Positions 1 through 8,113 of a stretch of DNA of 64,000 bases are shown piece by piece. The DNA is from Halomonas sp. 328. Its GTDB lineage: Bacteria > Pseudomonadota > Gammaproteobacteria > Pseudomonadales > Halomonadaceae. The position numbers were made by a program, and so were the translations under genes. Numbering within the stretch: position 1 is the first letter of the stretch; each line of letters begins with the position of its first letter. The notes beneath the pieces are model-generated. The model searched no databases, was not told the origin of the DNA, and saw nothing but the letters and a program-made list of their open reading frames with translations. The stretch lies in contig NZ_JADOTW010000004.1 of assembly GCF_015645095.1 (NCBI RefSeq), positions 62,001 to 126,000 on the forward strand. The letters are read 5' to 3'.

Positions 1-590
1 CCGCGCAGCGGGAAGAGGTCCCAGTAGCTGCCGCCGGCGAAGAGCACGATCAGCAGGATGGCGAACAGGAAGCCGGGGATGGCGTAGCCGATGATCACCA
101 GCGACGAGCTCCAGATATCGAAGCGCGAGCCGTGGCGCAGGGCCTTGCGGATGCCCAGCGGAATCGAGATCAGATAGACCAGCAGGGTCGACCAGAGGCC
201 GAGGGAGATCGACACCGGCAGCCGCTCGATGATCAGCTCCACCACCGGGCGGTCGCGGAAGAAACTGTCGCCGAAATCGAAGCGGGCGTAGTCGCCGACC
301 AGCTGGAAGAAGCGCTCGTGGGCGGGGCGGTCGAAGCCGAACTGGGCCTCCAGCTGCTCGATGAACTGGGGGTCGATGCCCCGGGAGCCCCGGGACTCGT
401 CCCGGGTGACGATCTCGGCGCCACCCATGTCGAGGCGGGTGCTGGCGCCGGCATCCAGCCCTTCGAAGCGCGCCATCAGCTGATCGATGGGGCCGCCCGG
501 GGCGGCCTGCACGATCACGAAGTTGAGCAGCAGGATGCCCAGCAGGGTGGGAATCATCAGCAGCAGGCGACGCAGGACGTAACTGGCCAT
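1..590 (-). CDS. yejB: Microcin C/peptide ABC transporter permease YejB (partial, C-terminus outside window)
   Basis: Inner-membrane permease of a Yej-type dipeptide/oligopeptide ABC importer. Translating the minus strand from the ATG at 590 gives an N-terminal membrane segment ([18 protein letters not shown]) typical of binding-protein-dependent permeases, a periplasmic stretch, then further hydrophobic segments. The periplasmic region contains FGFDRP and FGDSFF, as in the YejB branch, which carries a longer first loop than DppB. The gene runs off the left edge after about 196 codons. It starts 9 bp after the stop of the solute-binding gene, with a GGAG-type ribosome site inside that gap, so the two are co-transcribed. 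The YejB assignment over DppB/OppB rests on the neighbouring YejA-like protein and the longer loop. Confidence 0.88.
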   Translation of the reverse strand, partial: MASYVLRRLLLMIPTLLGILLLNFVIVQAAPGGPIDQLMARFEGLDAGASTRLDMGGAEIVTRDESRGSRGIDPQFIEQLEAQFGFDRPAHERFFQLVGDYARFDFGDSFFRDRPVVELIIERLPVSISLGLWSTLLVYLISIPLGIRKALRHGSRFDIWSSSLVIIGYAIPGFLFAILLIVLFAGGSYWDLFPLR

Positions 591-599
591 GGGGGCTCC

Positions 600-2438
600 T
601 TAGCGGCCACGCTGGCGGCGGGTGATCTCGGCGGACTTTTCCGGGTCGACCCACCAGGCGGCGAAGTCGTTGCCGTAGCGGGGGAAGGGGTCGGGGTGGC
701 CGAACTTGTCCCATAGCGCCAAGCGGGTCTCGCCGGAGTGGTAGTGGGGGATCACCGCGAAGCTCAGGCGCAGCACCCGATCCAGGGCCCGGGTATAGGC
801 GATCAGTGCCTCGCGGCTCTCGGCGCGGATCAGTCCCTCCACCAGGGCGTCCACCGCCGGGTCGGCCAGCCCCATCAGGTTGCGGGCCAGGGGAATCTCC
901 GCCGCCTCGCTGGTCCAGTAGCTGCGCTGCTCGTTGCCCGGGTTGTTGGACTGGGGGAACTGGGCGGTGACCATGTCGAAGTCGAAGCTGCGCAGCCGGT
1001 TGAGGTACTGGTTGACGTCGACGATGCGGATGCTGGTCTCCACCCCCAGGCGCGCCATATTGCGCAGCATCGGCTGGGCGACCCGCTCCATGCCGGTATC
1101 GAAGAGCAGCATCTCCAGGCGCAGCGGCTCGCCGCTCTCGCCATGCACCAGGCGCCGGTCGCGATAGACATAGCCCGCCTCCAGCAGGAGGTCATGGGCC
1201 CGGCGCAGCCGCTCGCGCAGCGCCTCGGGCTCGGCCAGCGGCATCGGCTCGCTGAAGACCCGCGGATCCAGGTGCTCGCGCAGCGGCTCCAGCAGGACCA
1301 GCTCCGCCGCGGAGGGCAGGCCGTCGGCGGCCAGCTCCGAGTTCTGGAAGGCGCTCTGGGTGCGTGCATAGCTGTCGTAGAAGAGGTTGGCGTTGAGCCA
1401 GGGGAAGTCGAAGGTGAGCGACAGGGCCTCGCGCACCCGCGGATCCTGGAAGCGCGCCTGGCGCAGGTTGAAGACATAGCCCTGGAGGGTGGCCGGGGTG
1501 CCGTCGGGGATGGTCAGGCGGCGCACCGAGCCGTCCCGGTAGGCGGGGAAGTCGTAGCCGGTGGCCCAGGTGGCGGCCCGGGCGTCGATGCGCAGGTCCA
1601 GGAGCCCCGCCTTGAAGGCCTCCATGGCGATGTCCCGGTCGCGGAAGTAGTCGTAGACCAGGCGATCGATATTGTGGCGACCGCGATTGACCGGGAGATC
1701 CGCCCCCCAGTACGCCTCGACCCGCTCATAGACGATGCGCCGCCCGGGATCGACCCGGGCGATGCGGTAGGGGCCGGAACCCGGGTGGGGGGCCAGGTCG
1801 GGGCGGGTGAAGTCGCGCTGCTCCCAGTAATGCTGGGGGAGGATGGGCAGCTCGCCGATGATCAGCGGCAGCTCCCGGGAGGCGTTCTCCACGAAGGTGA
1901 AGCGTACCCGATGGGTGTCGAGCACCTCGACGCCGCTCACCTCGGCGTAGTAGCTGCGGTAGCTGGGCGTGCCTTCCTCCATCAGCAGGGTGAAGCTGAA
2001 GGCCACGTCCTCGGCGGTGATCGGCTCGCCGTCGTGAAAGCGCGCCTCGGGGCGCAACTGGTACTCGATCCAGCGTCGCTCCGGGTCGAGGGTCAGGCTT
2101 TCGGCAATCAGGCCATAGACGCTGAAGGGCTCGTCCGGGTTGGCGGTGGTCAGGCTGTCGTAGGTCTGGCCGAGGCCCGCCGCCGGGGTGCCGCGCAGGA
2201 TAAAGGGGTTGGTGGAGTCGAAGCTGTCGCCCACGGCGGCGCGGGTCAGGCTGCCGCCCCGGGGGGCGTTCGGGTTCACATAACCGAAGTGCGAGAAGTC
2301 CGCCGGCAGCGCCGGCTCCCCATAGAGGGCCAGGCCGTGCGCCGCAGTGGGGCGCGGCTCCTGGGCCGCCAGGGCCGAGGCAAGCGTAAGACACAGCAGG
2401 CCGAGCAAGCCGGCGCGCAGCGTGGATATCCCTAACAT
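600..2438 (-). CDS. yejA: Extracellular solute-binding protein family 5, YejA-like
   Basis: Periplasmic binding component of the Yej peptide importer, which delivers peptides to the YejB/YejE permease pair. The 612-residue product begins with a Sec signal peptide (hydrophobic residues about 8-24, ending LASALAAQE). The mature protein starts with HGLALYGEPALP and FSHFGYVNPNAPRGG, the characteristic opening of YejA-type SBP_bac_5 proteins, and length matches the family (about 600). The SBP family-5 hallmark region RPEARFHDGEPITAEDV lies near residue 135. ATG at 2438 follows a GGGAG ribosome site. It is the first gene of the operon and the terminator for mltD lies upstream of it, so its promoter is probably within 2439-2540. 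Substrate peptide cannot be told from sequence. Confidence 0.9.
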   Translation of the reverse strand: MLGISTLRAGLLGLLCLTLASALAAQEPRPTAAHGLALYGEPALPADFSHFGYVNPNAPRGGSLTRAAVGDSFDSTNPFILRGTPAAGLGQTYDSLTTANPDEPFSVYGLIAESLTLDPERRWIEYQLRPEARFHDGEPITAEDVAFSFTLLMEEGTPSYRSYYAEVSGVEVLDTHRVRFTFVENASRELPLIIGELPILPQHYWEQRDFTRPDLAPHPGSGPYRIARVDPGRRIVYERVEAYWGADLPVNRGRHNIDRLVYDYFRDRDIAMEAFKAGLLDLRIDARAATWATGYDFPAYRDGSVRRLTIPDGTPATLQGYVFNLRQARFQDPRVREALSLTFDFPWLNANLFYDSYARTQSAFQNSELAADGLPSAAELVLLEPLREHLDPRVFSEPMPLAEPEALRERLRRAHDLLLEAGYVYRDRRLVHGESGEPLRLEMLLFDTGMERVAQPMLRNMARLGVETSIRIVDVNQYLNRLRSFDFDMVTAQFPQSNNPGNEQRSYWTSEAAEIPLARNLMGLADPAVDALVEGLIRAESREALIAYTRALDRVLRLSFAVIPHYHSGETRLALWDKFGHPDPFPRYGNDFAAWWVDPEKSAEITRRQRGR

Positions 2439-2541
2439 GATGACTCCCGAAAATGCGACCGGGGCTAGTCTACCCGGAAGCGCGGCTCGGGGTCAGGGGG
2501 AAGGGTTAACGAAACCCCACACGGGTCGGGGGGCTGGTCGC

Positions 2542-2572
2542 AAAAAAGCCCCGGCGAAATCGCCGGGGCTTT
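2542..2572 (-). terminator. Rho-independent terminator of mltD
   Basis: A perfect 12-bp stem (2545-2556 with 2561-2572) and an AAAT loop. Read on the minus strand it is followed by six T residues, so it ends transcription leaving mltD before the yejA promoter region. Confidence 0.85.
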
Positions 2573-2576
2573 GGGG

Positions 2577-2591
2577 AGGCGCTTAGCTACG
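2577..2591 (-). repeat. Short second copy of the mltD 3' end
   Basis: The 15 bp here repeat 2610-2624, which carry the last codons and stop of mltD, with one mismatch. On the minus strand the copy reads CGT AGC TAA GCGCCT against CGC AGC TAA GCGCCT in the gene. The offset is 33 bp, so the copy is in frame with the gene after its stop, and the one change is a synonymous Arg codon. It is short, so chance cannot be excluded, but it matches longer tail copies behind alsT, moaB and pat in this window. Confidence 0.5.
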
Positions 2592-2615
2592 CGAGTGGTG
2601 CCCTCGCGCAGGCGC

Positions 2616-3800
2616 TTAGCTGCGGTTGGCGGCCAGCTGCCGGGCCGGGACCCGCAGGGTCTGGCCGATCTGCAGGGTATCGCCGTTCAGGCCATTGCGG
2701 CTGCGCAGGGTCGAGACCGAGGTGGCATAGCGGGCGGCGATGGCGGAGAGGCTGTCGCCGCTGCGCACCACGTACTGCTGCCAGCCGCCGCTGCCGGCCA
2801 GGGCCGGTTCGCTGGGGGCCGGGCGAGTGAGTCGCGCCACCAGGCGCTCGGCGTTGTCGCTGGGGACCAGCAGCACCGGGCTATAGGCGGGATTGAGGCT
2901 GCCGTTGAGGACCCCGGGATTGAGGGCCGCCAGGGTCTCCTGGCTGACGCCGGCCAGGCGCGCGGCCTCGTTCAGTGCCAGGGGGCGCTCGACTTCGACC
3001 TTGGCGAAGGCCGGGGCATCGTCGATCTCCGGCAGGGCGACATGATAGCGCTCCGGATCATCGATGATGGCGGCGATGGCCAGCAGCTTGGGCACGTAGT
3101 TCATGGTCTCGTTGGGCAGGCGCAGTTGCCAGTAGTCGCTGCTGGCCCCGGCGTTGCGGCGGGCGCGATTGACCGTGCCGGCGCCGGCGTTGTAGGCGGC
3201 CAACGAGAGGAAGAGGTCGCCGGCGTACCACTGCTCGGCCTGCTGCTCGATATAGTCCAGGGCGGCCCGGGTCGAGGCGACCACGTCCAGACGGCCGTCA
3301 TACTGGCGGTTGCGGCGCAGCCCCAGGGAGTCGCCGGTGCGCGGCATGAACTGCCACAGCCCGCGGGCCCCGCGATGGCTGCGGGCGCTGGGGTCGAAGG
3401 AGCTCTCGACGAAGGGGATCAGGGCGATCTCCGCGGGCAGGTCGCGATCCTGGAGCTGGTCGAGGATCCAGCTCAGCCAGGGGCGGGCTCGTTCGGTGAT
3501 CTCCTCGATATTGTGGGGACTGGCACTGTAGTGGGTGATCCACTCCTGGACCCGGGGGTGGTCGATATGCTCCTGCCAGGCCAATTGGCTACGCAGGCGT
3601 TCCCAGGCATCGCTGGGCTGCGGCTGCAGGGCCAGGGCGTCCCAGAAGTGGCGGCCGTCCAGGGAGCGACTTTGGGTCTCTTCCGGCGCGGCCGACTGGC
3701 GCTTGGTCTGTTGGGTCTGGGCGCCGGCGGCGGCCAGCGATAGGCAGAGTAGGGTGGCCGCCAGGCCGAAGGCCAGGCGACGGTTGGTACGGTAGGTCAT
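2616..3800 (-). CDS. mltD: Lytic murein transglycosylase D with C-terminal LysM
   Basis: Cleaves the MurNAc-GlcNAc bond of peptidoglycan non-hydrolytically, forming 1,6-anhydro muropeptides in the periplasm. The 394-residue protein has a signal peptide (residues 1-27), an SLT domain with the catalytic glutamate E132 in PFVESSFDP, then GARGLWQFMP and AAYNAGAG motifs near 145 and 202. It ends in a clear LysM domain (about 345-388, YVVRSGDSLSAIA) preceded by a weaker LysM-like stretch near 275-320. E. coli MltD is a lipoprotein with two LysM modules. Here no lipobox precedes a cysteine, so it may be soluble or anchored only by LysM. It sits downstream of gloB, 47 bp apart, in an order shared with E. 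coli. Confidence 0.92.
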   Translation of the reverse strand: MTYRTNRRLAFGLAATLLCLSLAAAGAQTQQTKRQSAAPEETQSRSLDGRHFWDALALQPQPSDAWERLRSQLAWQEHIDHPRVQEWITHYSASPHNIEEITERARPWLSWILDQLQDRDLPAEIALIPFVESSFDPSARSHRGARGLWQFMPRTGDSLGLRRNRQYDGRLDVVASTRAALDYIEQQAEQWYAGDLFLSLAAYNAGAGTVNRARRNAGASSDYWQLRLPNETMNYVPKLLAIAAIIDDPERYHVALPEIDDAPAFAKVEVERPLALNEAARLAGVSQETLAALNPGVLNGSLNPAYSPVLLVPSDNAERLVARLTRPAPSEPALAGSGGWQQYVVRSGDSLSAIAARYATSVSTLRSRNGLNGDTLQIGQTLRVPARQLAANRS

Positions 3801-3847
3801 CTAGGCGTGTCCTCGTGGGCGCGAAGATAGGGCGTCCATGGGCATCG

Positions 3848-4615
3848 TCAGAAGCGATCCTTCCAGGATCGCAGGGTGGTAAAGGTCGTCAGTGCATCGC
3901 TCGCTTCGCCTTGTGCCGCCGCCTGGCGCTGCACGGCCGGGTCGGCGGCGCGCAGGAAGGGGTTGATGCGCAGTTCCTGTTCCAGGGTGCTGGGCAGGGT
4001 GGGGCGATCCAGGTCCCGGGCCTGCCGGCACTGGGCCAGGTAGGCCTCCAGGGCGGCATTGTCGGGGTCGGCGGCCTTGGCGAAACGCAGATTCGCCAGG
4101 GTGTACTCGTGGGCGGCGAAGACCAGGGTCTCGGCGGGCAGGGCCGCGAGCCGGGAGAGCGAGTCGAACATCTGCTCGGCGCTGCCCTCGAAGAGCCGGC
4201 CGCAGCCTCCCGAGAAGAGGGTGTCGCCGCAGAACAGCAACGGCGGTACGCCGGGAGTAAAGAAGGCGATATGATCCAGGGTGTGGCCGGGAACCGCCAT
4301 GACCTCGAAGCGGCGGCCCAGCACCCGGCACTCGTCGCCCTCGCCGAGGGGGGCGTCGATGCCCTGGATTCGCGGGTTGTGCGGACCATAGACCCGCGGC
4401 GCATAGCGCTGGGTCAGCTCCGCCAGGCCGCCGGTATGATCGGGGTGGTGATGGGTGATCAGGACGGCATCGAGGCTCAGGCCATCCCGCTCCAGGGCCT
4501 CGATCACCGGTGCGGCATCGCCGGGATCGACCACGGCGGCGCGGGAGGTCGAATCTTCCCGCAAAAGCCAGATATAGTTGTCGTTAAAGGCAGGAATCGG
4601 TGTCACGCTCAACAT
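3848..4615 (-). CDS. gloB: Hydroxyacylglutathione hydrolase (glyoxalase II)
   Basis: Hydrolyses S-D-lactoylglutathione to lactate and glutathione, the second step of cytosolic methylglyoxal detoxification. It is a metallo-beta-lactamase fold with the binuclear metal motif THHHPDHTGG (H55, H57, D59, H60), then HTLDHIAF, DTLFSGGCGR and HEYTLANLRFA, and a HAGH C-terminal domain ending near RSWKDRF. The start at 4615 gives 255 residues, close to the family norm of 251, and begins MLSVTPIPAFNDNYIW as expected, with CAAGG upstream. A longer in-frame ATG at 4738 adds 41 residues without similarity. It is divergent from the methyltransferase gene, as in E. coli gloB-yafS. Confidence 0.93.
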   Translation of the reverse strand: MLSVTPIPAFNDNYIWLLREDSTSRAAVVDPGDAAPVIEALERDGLSLDAVLITHHHPDHTGGLAELTQRYAPRVYGPHNPRIQGIDAPLGEGDECRVLGRRFEVMAVPGHTLDHIAFFTPGVPPLLFCGDTLFSGGCGRLFEGSAEQMFDSLSRLAALPAETLVFAAHEYTLANLRFAKAADPDNAALEAYLAQCRQARDLDRPTLPSTLEQELRINPFLRAADPAVQRQAAAQGEASDALTTFTTLRSWKDRF

Positions 4616-4811
4616 GGCATCGCCTTGCTCGCAGAAGCTGGGGGCGCCCAGGCAGGGGCTGGTCGCGCCGGTCAGGGTCACGGTCGGTATCGACGTCGGG
4701 CGTCGAGAGGCCAGTCCGCTCTCCTGTCGATGGCCCATGGTGCTTAAGTCAGGCGCTTAACGTCAGGGATCTGGCCCGCAAAATCGCACACTTTGGAGGC
4801 TTCGCCGCGCC

Positions 4812-5591
4812 GTGTCAAATTCGCATAAGACGATCTCATTGCCGGAACGGGTGCGCGAAGGGCGCCGTTTCTGGGCCTCGAAGCCCGGCGCCGCCCTGTG
4901 GCGGGCCGAGCGGGCCTGCCTCGGACCGGTCTGCGATGCGCTGCATGGGACCCATAGCCTGGAATTGAGCATGGCCCCCTCGCTCATCGATATGTGCCCG
5001 GTGCGCCACGCCATGCGCTGGGCGCCGACCCGGGAGCTGGCCGAGGGGCCCGCGACCCTGGTGTGCCAGCCGGATCGCCTGCCGCTGCCGGATGGCTGCC
5101 TGCAGCTGGTGGTCATCCACCACCTGCTGGAGGTGGTGGCGGACCCTCACCACCTGCTTCAGGAGGCGGCCCGGGTGACCGCCGATGGGGGGCGCCTGGT
5201 ACTGATCGGCTGGTTGCCCCTGGGCCCGGCGGGGCTGACCCGGTTATGGTCCCGGCGTCGCCAGCGCCGACCCTGGGATGGCGCCTGGCGGGGCCCGGGG
5301 CGCCTCAGGGATTGGCTGACATTTGTCGACTTCGAGACCGAACGGATAGACTATTGCGGCTTTCATCTGCCGGGGGCCGCCCCCCGTAACGGTGGCCTGG
5401 AGGCCCTGGGGCGTCGGCATAATGTGCCCTTGGGCGACAGCTTCATGATCCGTGCCAGGCGACGCGCCATGCCGGCCCAGGTGCAGCGCCCACGCTTCAG
5501 CCTGGATGCGGCCCTGGGTGGCCACTCCCTGGGCTCGGCTACCCGGCTGACCCGTCAAACCCGCAGCGACAGGAAGATCGAGGTTGACTGA
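4812..5591 (+). CDS. SAM-dependent methyltransferase, YafS-like
   Basis: A 259-residue class I methyltransferase of unknown substrate, in the position E. coli yafS holds between gloB and rnhA. The SAM fold is partly degenerate. The C-terminal half of the Rossmann core is clear ([20 protein letters not shown] near residue 95, then [19 protein letters not shown]). The usual N-terminal glycine-rich motif I is not obvious in the region around residues 40-65, so SAM binding should not be taken for granted. The start chosen is GTG at 4812 with GGAGG about 13 bp upstream, a long spacing. It overlaps rnhA by 8 bp, which implies translational coupling. Function is inferred from context and fold only. 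Confidence 0.75.
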   Translation: MSNSHKTISLPERVREGRRFWASKPGAALWRAERACLGPVCDALHGTHSLELSMAPSLIDMCPVRHAMRWAPTRELAEGPATLVCQPDRLPLPDGCLQLVVIHHLLEVVADPHHLLQEAARVTADGGRLVLIGWLPLGPAGLTRLWSRRRQRRPWDGAWRGPGRLRDWLTFVDFETERIDYCGFHLPGAAPRNGGLEALGRRHNVPLGDSFMIRARRRAMPAQVQRPRFSLDAALGGHSLGSATRLTRQTRSDRKIEVD

Positions 5592-6057
5592 TTCCCCCCA
5601 GGCGCATCCCGCCGTCACCATCTATACCGACGGCGCCTGCCGCGGCAACCCGGGCCCCGGTGGCTGGGGTGCCGTGCTCAAGAGCGGTCCCCACGAGAAG
5701 ACCCTCAACGGCTTCGAGGCCGAGACCACCAATAACCGCATGGAGCTGATGGCCGCCATCATGGCCCTGCGTGAACTCAAGCGTCCCTGCCGGGTCGAGC
5801 TGTGGACCGACTCCCAGTACCTGCGCAAGGGGATCACCGAGTGGATCCATGGCTGGCGCAAGCGCGGCTGGAAGACCGCCGCCAAGCAGCCGGTGAAGAA
5901 TGCCGAGCTGTGGCGCGCGCTGCTGGCCGAGAGCGAGCGCCACGAGGTGGCCTGGCACTGGGTCAAGGGCCATAGCGGCCACCCCGGTAACGAGCAGGCC
6001 GATAGCCTGGCCAACGAAGCCATCGATGCGGCCCAGGCCGTCCACCAGGGAGACTGA
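5584..6057 (+). CDS. rnhA: Ribonuclease HI
   Basis: Degrades the RNA strand of RNA-DNA hybrids (R-loops, primer remnants). The four metal-binding acidic residues are visible: D16 in [17 protein letters not shown]54 in [10 protein letters not shown]76 in WTDSQYL and D140 in NEQADSLAN, with the catalytic-loop histidine in [10 protein letters not shown]. Length 157 is normal (E. coli 155). The only start that precedes the conserved beta-strand is TTG at 5584, inside the stop region of the preceding gene, so translation probably depends on the upstream ribosome. dnaQ follows 2 bp after its stop. In E. coli rnhA and dnaQ are adjacent but divergent; here they are co-directional. Confidence 0.95.
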   Translation: MTDSPQAHPAVTIYTDGACRGNPGPGGWGAVLKSGPHEKTLNGFEAETTNNRMELMAAIMALRELKRPCRVELWTDSQYLRKGITEWIHGWRKRGWKTAAKQPVKNAELWRALLAESERHEVAWHWVKGHSGHPGNEQADSLANEAIDAAQAVHQGD

Positions 6058-6059
6058 GC

Positions 6060-6815
6060 ATGCGCCAGATCGTATTGGATACCGAGACCACCGGCATCGA
6101 TCCCAAGGAAGGCCACCGGCTGATCGAGATCGGCTGCGTGGAGATGATCAACCGCCGCTTCACCGGGCGCACCTACCACCAGTACATCAACCCGGAACGG
6201 GAGATCGAGGCGGAGGCCATCGAGGTCCACGGCATCACCAACGAGCGGGTCGCCAATGAGCCGCGTTTCGCCGAGGTGGCCGATGCCTTCTGGGAGTTCA
6301 TTCGCGGCGCCGAGTTGGTGATCCATAACGCCGCCTTCGACGTGGGCTTTATCGACCACGAGTTTGGCCGGCTCAATCAGCAGCGGGGCGAGCCGCGCCT
6401 GGGGCCGGTGGCCGAGCATTGCGGCATCCTCGATACCCTCTTGATGGCTCGGGAGAAGCACCCGGGGCAGCGCAATAACCTGGATGCCCTGTGCAAGCGT
6501 TACGAGATCGACAACGGTCGCCGGGTCCTTCACGGCGCCCTGCTGGACGCGGAGATCCTCGCCGAGGTCTATCTGGCCATGACCGGGGGCCAGACCGCCC
6601 TGATCCTCGACGCCAGTGGCGAGGAGGACGGGGAGAGTGCCCAGGCGGGAAGCACGGGAGGCATCCGGCGTCTCTCGGCTCAGCGGCCACGGCTGTCGGT
6701 GGTGCCGCCTAGCGAGGCGGAGCTGGCCGCCCACCAGGCCAAGCTGGCGGCGATTCGCCAGACCGCCGGGGAGTGCGTCTGGGATCGTCTGGAGGGCGGC
6801 GATGTTTCGTCGTGA
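6060..6815 (+). CDS. dnaQ: DNA polymerase III epsilon subunit (3'-5' proofreading exonuclease)
   Basis: Proofreading subunit of the replicative polymerase, bound to the alpha subunit in the core. DEDDh exonuclease motifs are present: ExoI DTETTGIDP (D7, E9), ExoII HNAAFDVGFIDHEF and ExoIII with HGALLDAEILAEVY, including the general-base histidine. The C-terminal tail (about 190-251) is low-complexity then basic/hydrophobic, as expected for the linker and alpha-binding segment. Length 251 compares with 243 in E. coli. ATG at 6060 follows GGGAG. The 3' end overlaps nudC by 14 bp. Confidence 0.95.
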   Translation: MRQIVLDTETTGIDPKEGHRLIEIGCVEMINRRFTGRTYHQYINPEREIEAEAIEVHGITNERVANEPRFAEVADAFWEFIRGAELVIHNAAFDVGFIDHEFGRLNQQRGEPRLGPVAEHCGILDTLLMAREKHPGQRNNLDALCKRYEIDNGRRVLHGALLDAEILAEVYLAMTGGQTALILDASGEEDGESAQAGSTGGIRRLSAQRPRLSVVPPSEAELAAHQAKLAAIRQTAGECVWDRLEGGDVSS

Positions 6816-7572
6816 TCGCCCCCAGGGCGTAAGCGAGGGGCACCTGGTGCGCCTGGCCCGGGGGCGGATCGCCCCCGGAGACGACGAGGGCATCCTGCAG
6901 TCGCCGGCTCCCTGGCCGGAGGACGCCATTCCACTCGGCTACTGGCGGGAGGAACCGGTGGCCCTGGTGCTGGAGGGCGACGCGGAGGATGCCTGGCCGG
7001 ATGGTCGCGGCTGGCTGGCGCGCCTGCCGGAATCCCATTTCGGCCTGCTCTCCACTGCCCTGCAGGTGGGGCACTGGTACCGGGATCATCGCTACTGCGG
7101 GCGCTGTGGCCACGTGGCCCAGCCCCTGGAGCACGAGTTTGCCATGGCCTGCCCAGGCTGTGGGCATCGCAACTATCCGCGCATCTCGCCGTGCATCATC
7201 ACCCTGGTGACCCATGGCGACGAACTGTTGTTGGCGCGCAGCCCACGCTTTCCGCCGGGACGCTACTCGACCCTGGCGGGCTTTATCGAGGCGGGGGAGT
7301 CGGCGGAGGAGGCAGTGCGCCGAGAGATCTTCGAGGAGGTGGGGCTTGCCGTGGGGCGGGTCGACTACTTCAAGAGCCAGGCCTGGCCCTTCCCCCATGC
7401 CCTGATGCTGGCGTTCTTCGCCGAGGCGGCCAGCCGACGGATCCGCATCGATGGGGAGGAGATCGTCGATGCGGCCTGGTTCACGCCGCGGCACCTGCCG
7501 CAGCTGCCGCCCCTCTACTCGATTTCTCGGGCGCTGATCGAGACCCATCTCAAGGCGGTGGGCGGGCGGTAG
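6802..7572 (+). CDS. nudC: NAD+ diphosphatase / RNA decapping Nudix hydrolase NudC
   Basis: Hydrolyses NADH/NAD+ to NMN and AMP and in E. coli also removes NAD caps from RNA 5' ends. The zinc ribbon CGRCG...CPGCG (about residues 98-120), the Nudix box GFIEAGESAEEAVRREIFEEVG and the NADH-specific SQAWPFPHALM motif behind it are all visible. The chosen ATG at 6802 gives 256 residues (E. coli 257) and has GGAGG at 6791-6795. An upstream in-frame ATG at 6616 lies well inside dnaQ and adds non-conserved sequence. It is the last gene of the methyltransferase-rnhA-dnaQ-nudC run. Confidence 0.94.
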   Translation: MFRRDRPQGVSEGHLVRLARGRIAPGDDEGILQSPAPWPEDAIPLGYWREEPVALVLEGDAEDAWPDGRGWLARLPESHFGLLSTALQVGHWYRDHRYCGRCGHVAQPLEHEFAMACPGCGHRNYPRISPCIITLVTHGDELLLARSPRFPPGRYSTLAGFIEAGESAEEAVRREIFEEVGLAVGRVDYFKSQAWPFPHALMLAFFAEAASRRIRIDGEEIVDAAWFTPRHLPQLPPLYSISRALIETHLKAVGGR

Positions 7573-7602
7573 GTCGGATACGCCGCAGGCGCCTTCGACA
7601 TT

Positions 7603-7631
7603 CGAGGGGGCCGGTCAGGCGCGCCCCCTCG
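7603..7631. terminator. Inverted repeat between convergent nudC and SCP2 gene
   Basis: An 8-bp perfect stem (7603-7610 with 7624-7631) and a 13-nt loop between two convergent genes. There is no T-tract on either strand, so it may aid termination weakly or only block RNA decay. Confidence 0.35.
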
Positions 7632-7659
7632 GAGGGACGGTGGGGGCGGGTCTTGGGGT

Positions 7660-7971
7660 TCAGCCCTTGGGAAAGAGGCTGGTCAGGCGGGTGGCCAGCA
7701 TCACATTGCCCGTCGCCTTGAGCTTACCGGTCATAAAGGCGGTCATACCGTTGATCTCGCCGCTCATCACCCCCTTGAGGGTGTCGGTGGAGAGGCTCAG
7801 GGTGACGGAGGGGTCGTCATGCTCCCCTTGCTGGATATCGAGGGCGCCATCCTTGACCGCCAGGTAGTAGTTGTCGGTGTCGCTGAAGTTGAACTGGAAG
7901 ACGTCGTCCATGCCCTGGGCGGCGCTGGCATCGAAACGGGACTGCAGCTTGTCGATAAGGGGGTTGCTCAT
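7660..7971 (-). CDS. SCP2 sterol-binding domain protein
   Basis: A 103-residue single-domain SCP-2-like protein. Such proteins bind lipid or acyl-CoA in a hydrophobic tunnel; the bacterial role is unproven. Diagnostic features are FQFNFSDTDNYYLAVKDG near residue 25 and the conserved C-terminal run LKGVMSGEINGMTAFMTGKLKATGN, which I name only by its position (about 68-93), ending TRLTSLFPKG. The start at 7971 has AGGA 10-14 bp upstream. A longer frame exists but extends through the promoter. It is divergent from sohB. A PsrA-like inverted repeat lies in its promoter region, consistent with fatty-acid-responsive control. Confidence 0.88.
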   Translation of the reverse strand: MSNPLIDKLQSRFDASAAQGMDDVFQFNFSDTDNYYLAVKDGALDIQQGEHDDPSVTLSLSTDTLKGVMSGEINGMTAFMTGKLKATGNVMLATRLTSLFPKG

Positions 7972-8018
7972 GGGAAATCCTGTCAGGGTCGTGGAGAGTA
8001 GCGAATCGAGCATATTTA

Positions 8019-8031
8019 AAACATTTGTTTG
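8019..8031. promoter_or_regulatory. PsrA-like operator candidate upstream of the SCP2 gene
   Basis: AAAC-ATTT-GTTTG lies about 50 bp upstream of the SCP2 gene start in an AT-rich patch (8009-8037). The published PsrA box is (G/C)AAAC-N2-4-GTTT(G/C). This site matches both half sites and one flank. PsrA controls beta-oxidation genes in pseudomonads. Whether this organism has PsrA cannot be seen here. Confidence 0.35.
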
Positions 8032-8113
8032 AATCAAGCGCAATCGGCAATGCCATCCGCCAAGCAGGGGAGTCCCTCCGTCAGGGGGCTCGGGAGCAAG
8101 CAAGGAGAGTCAG

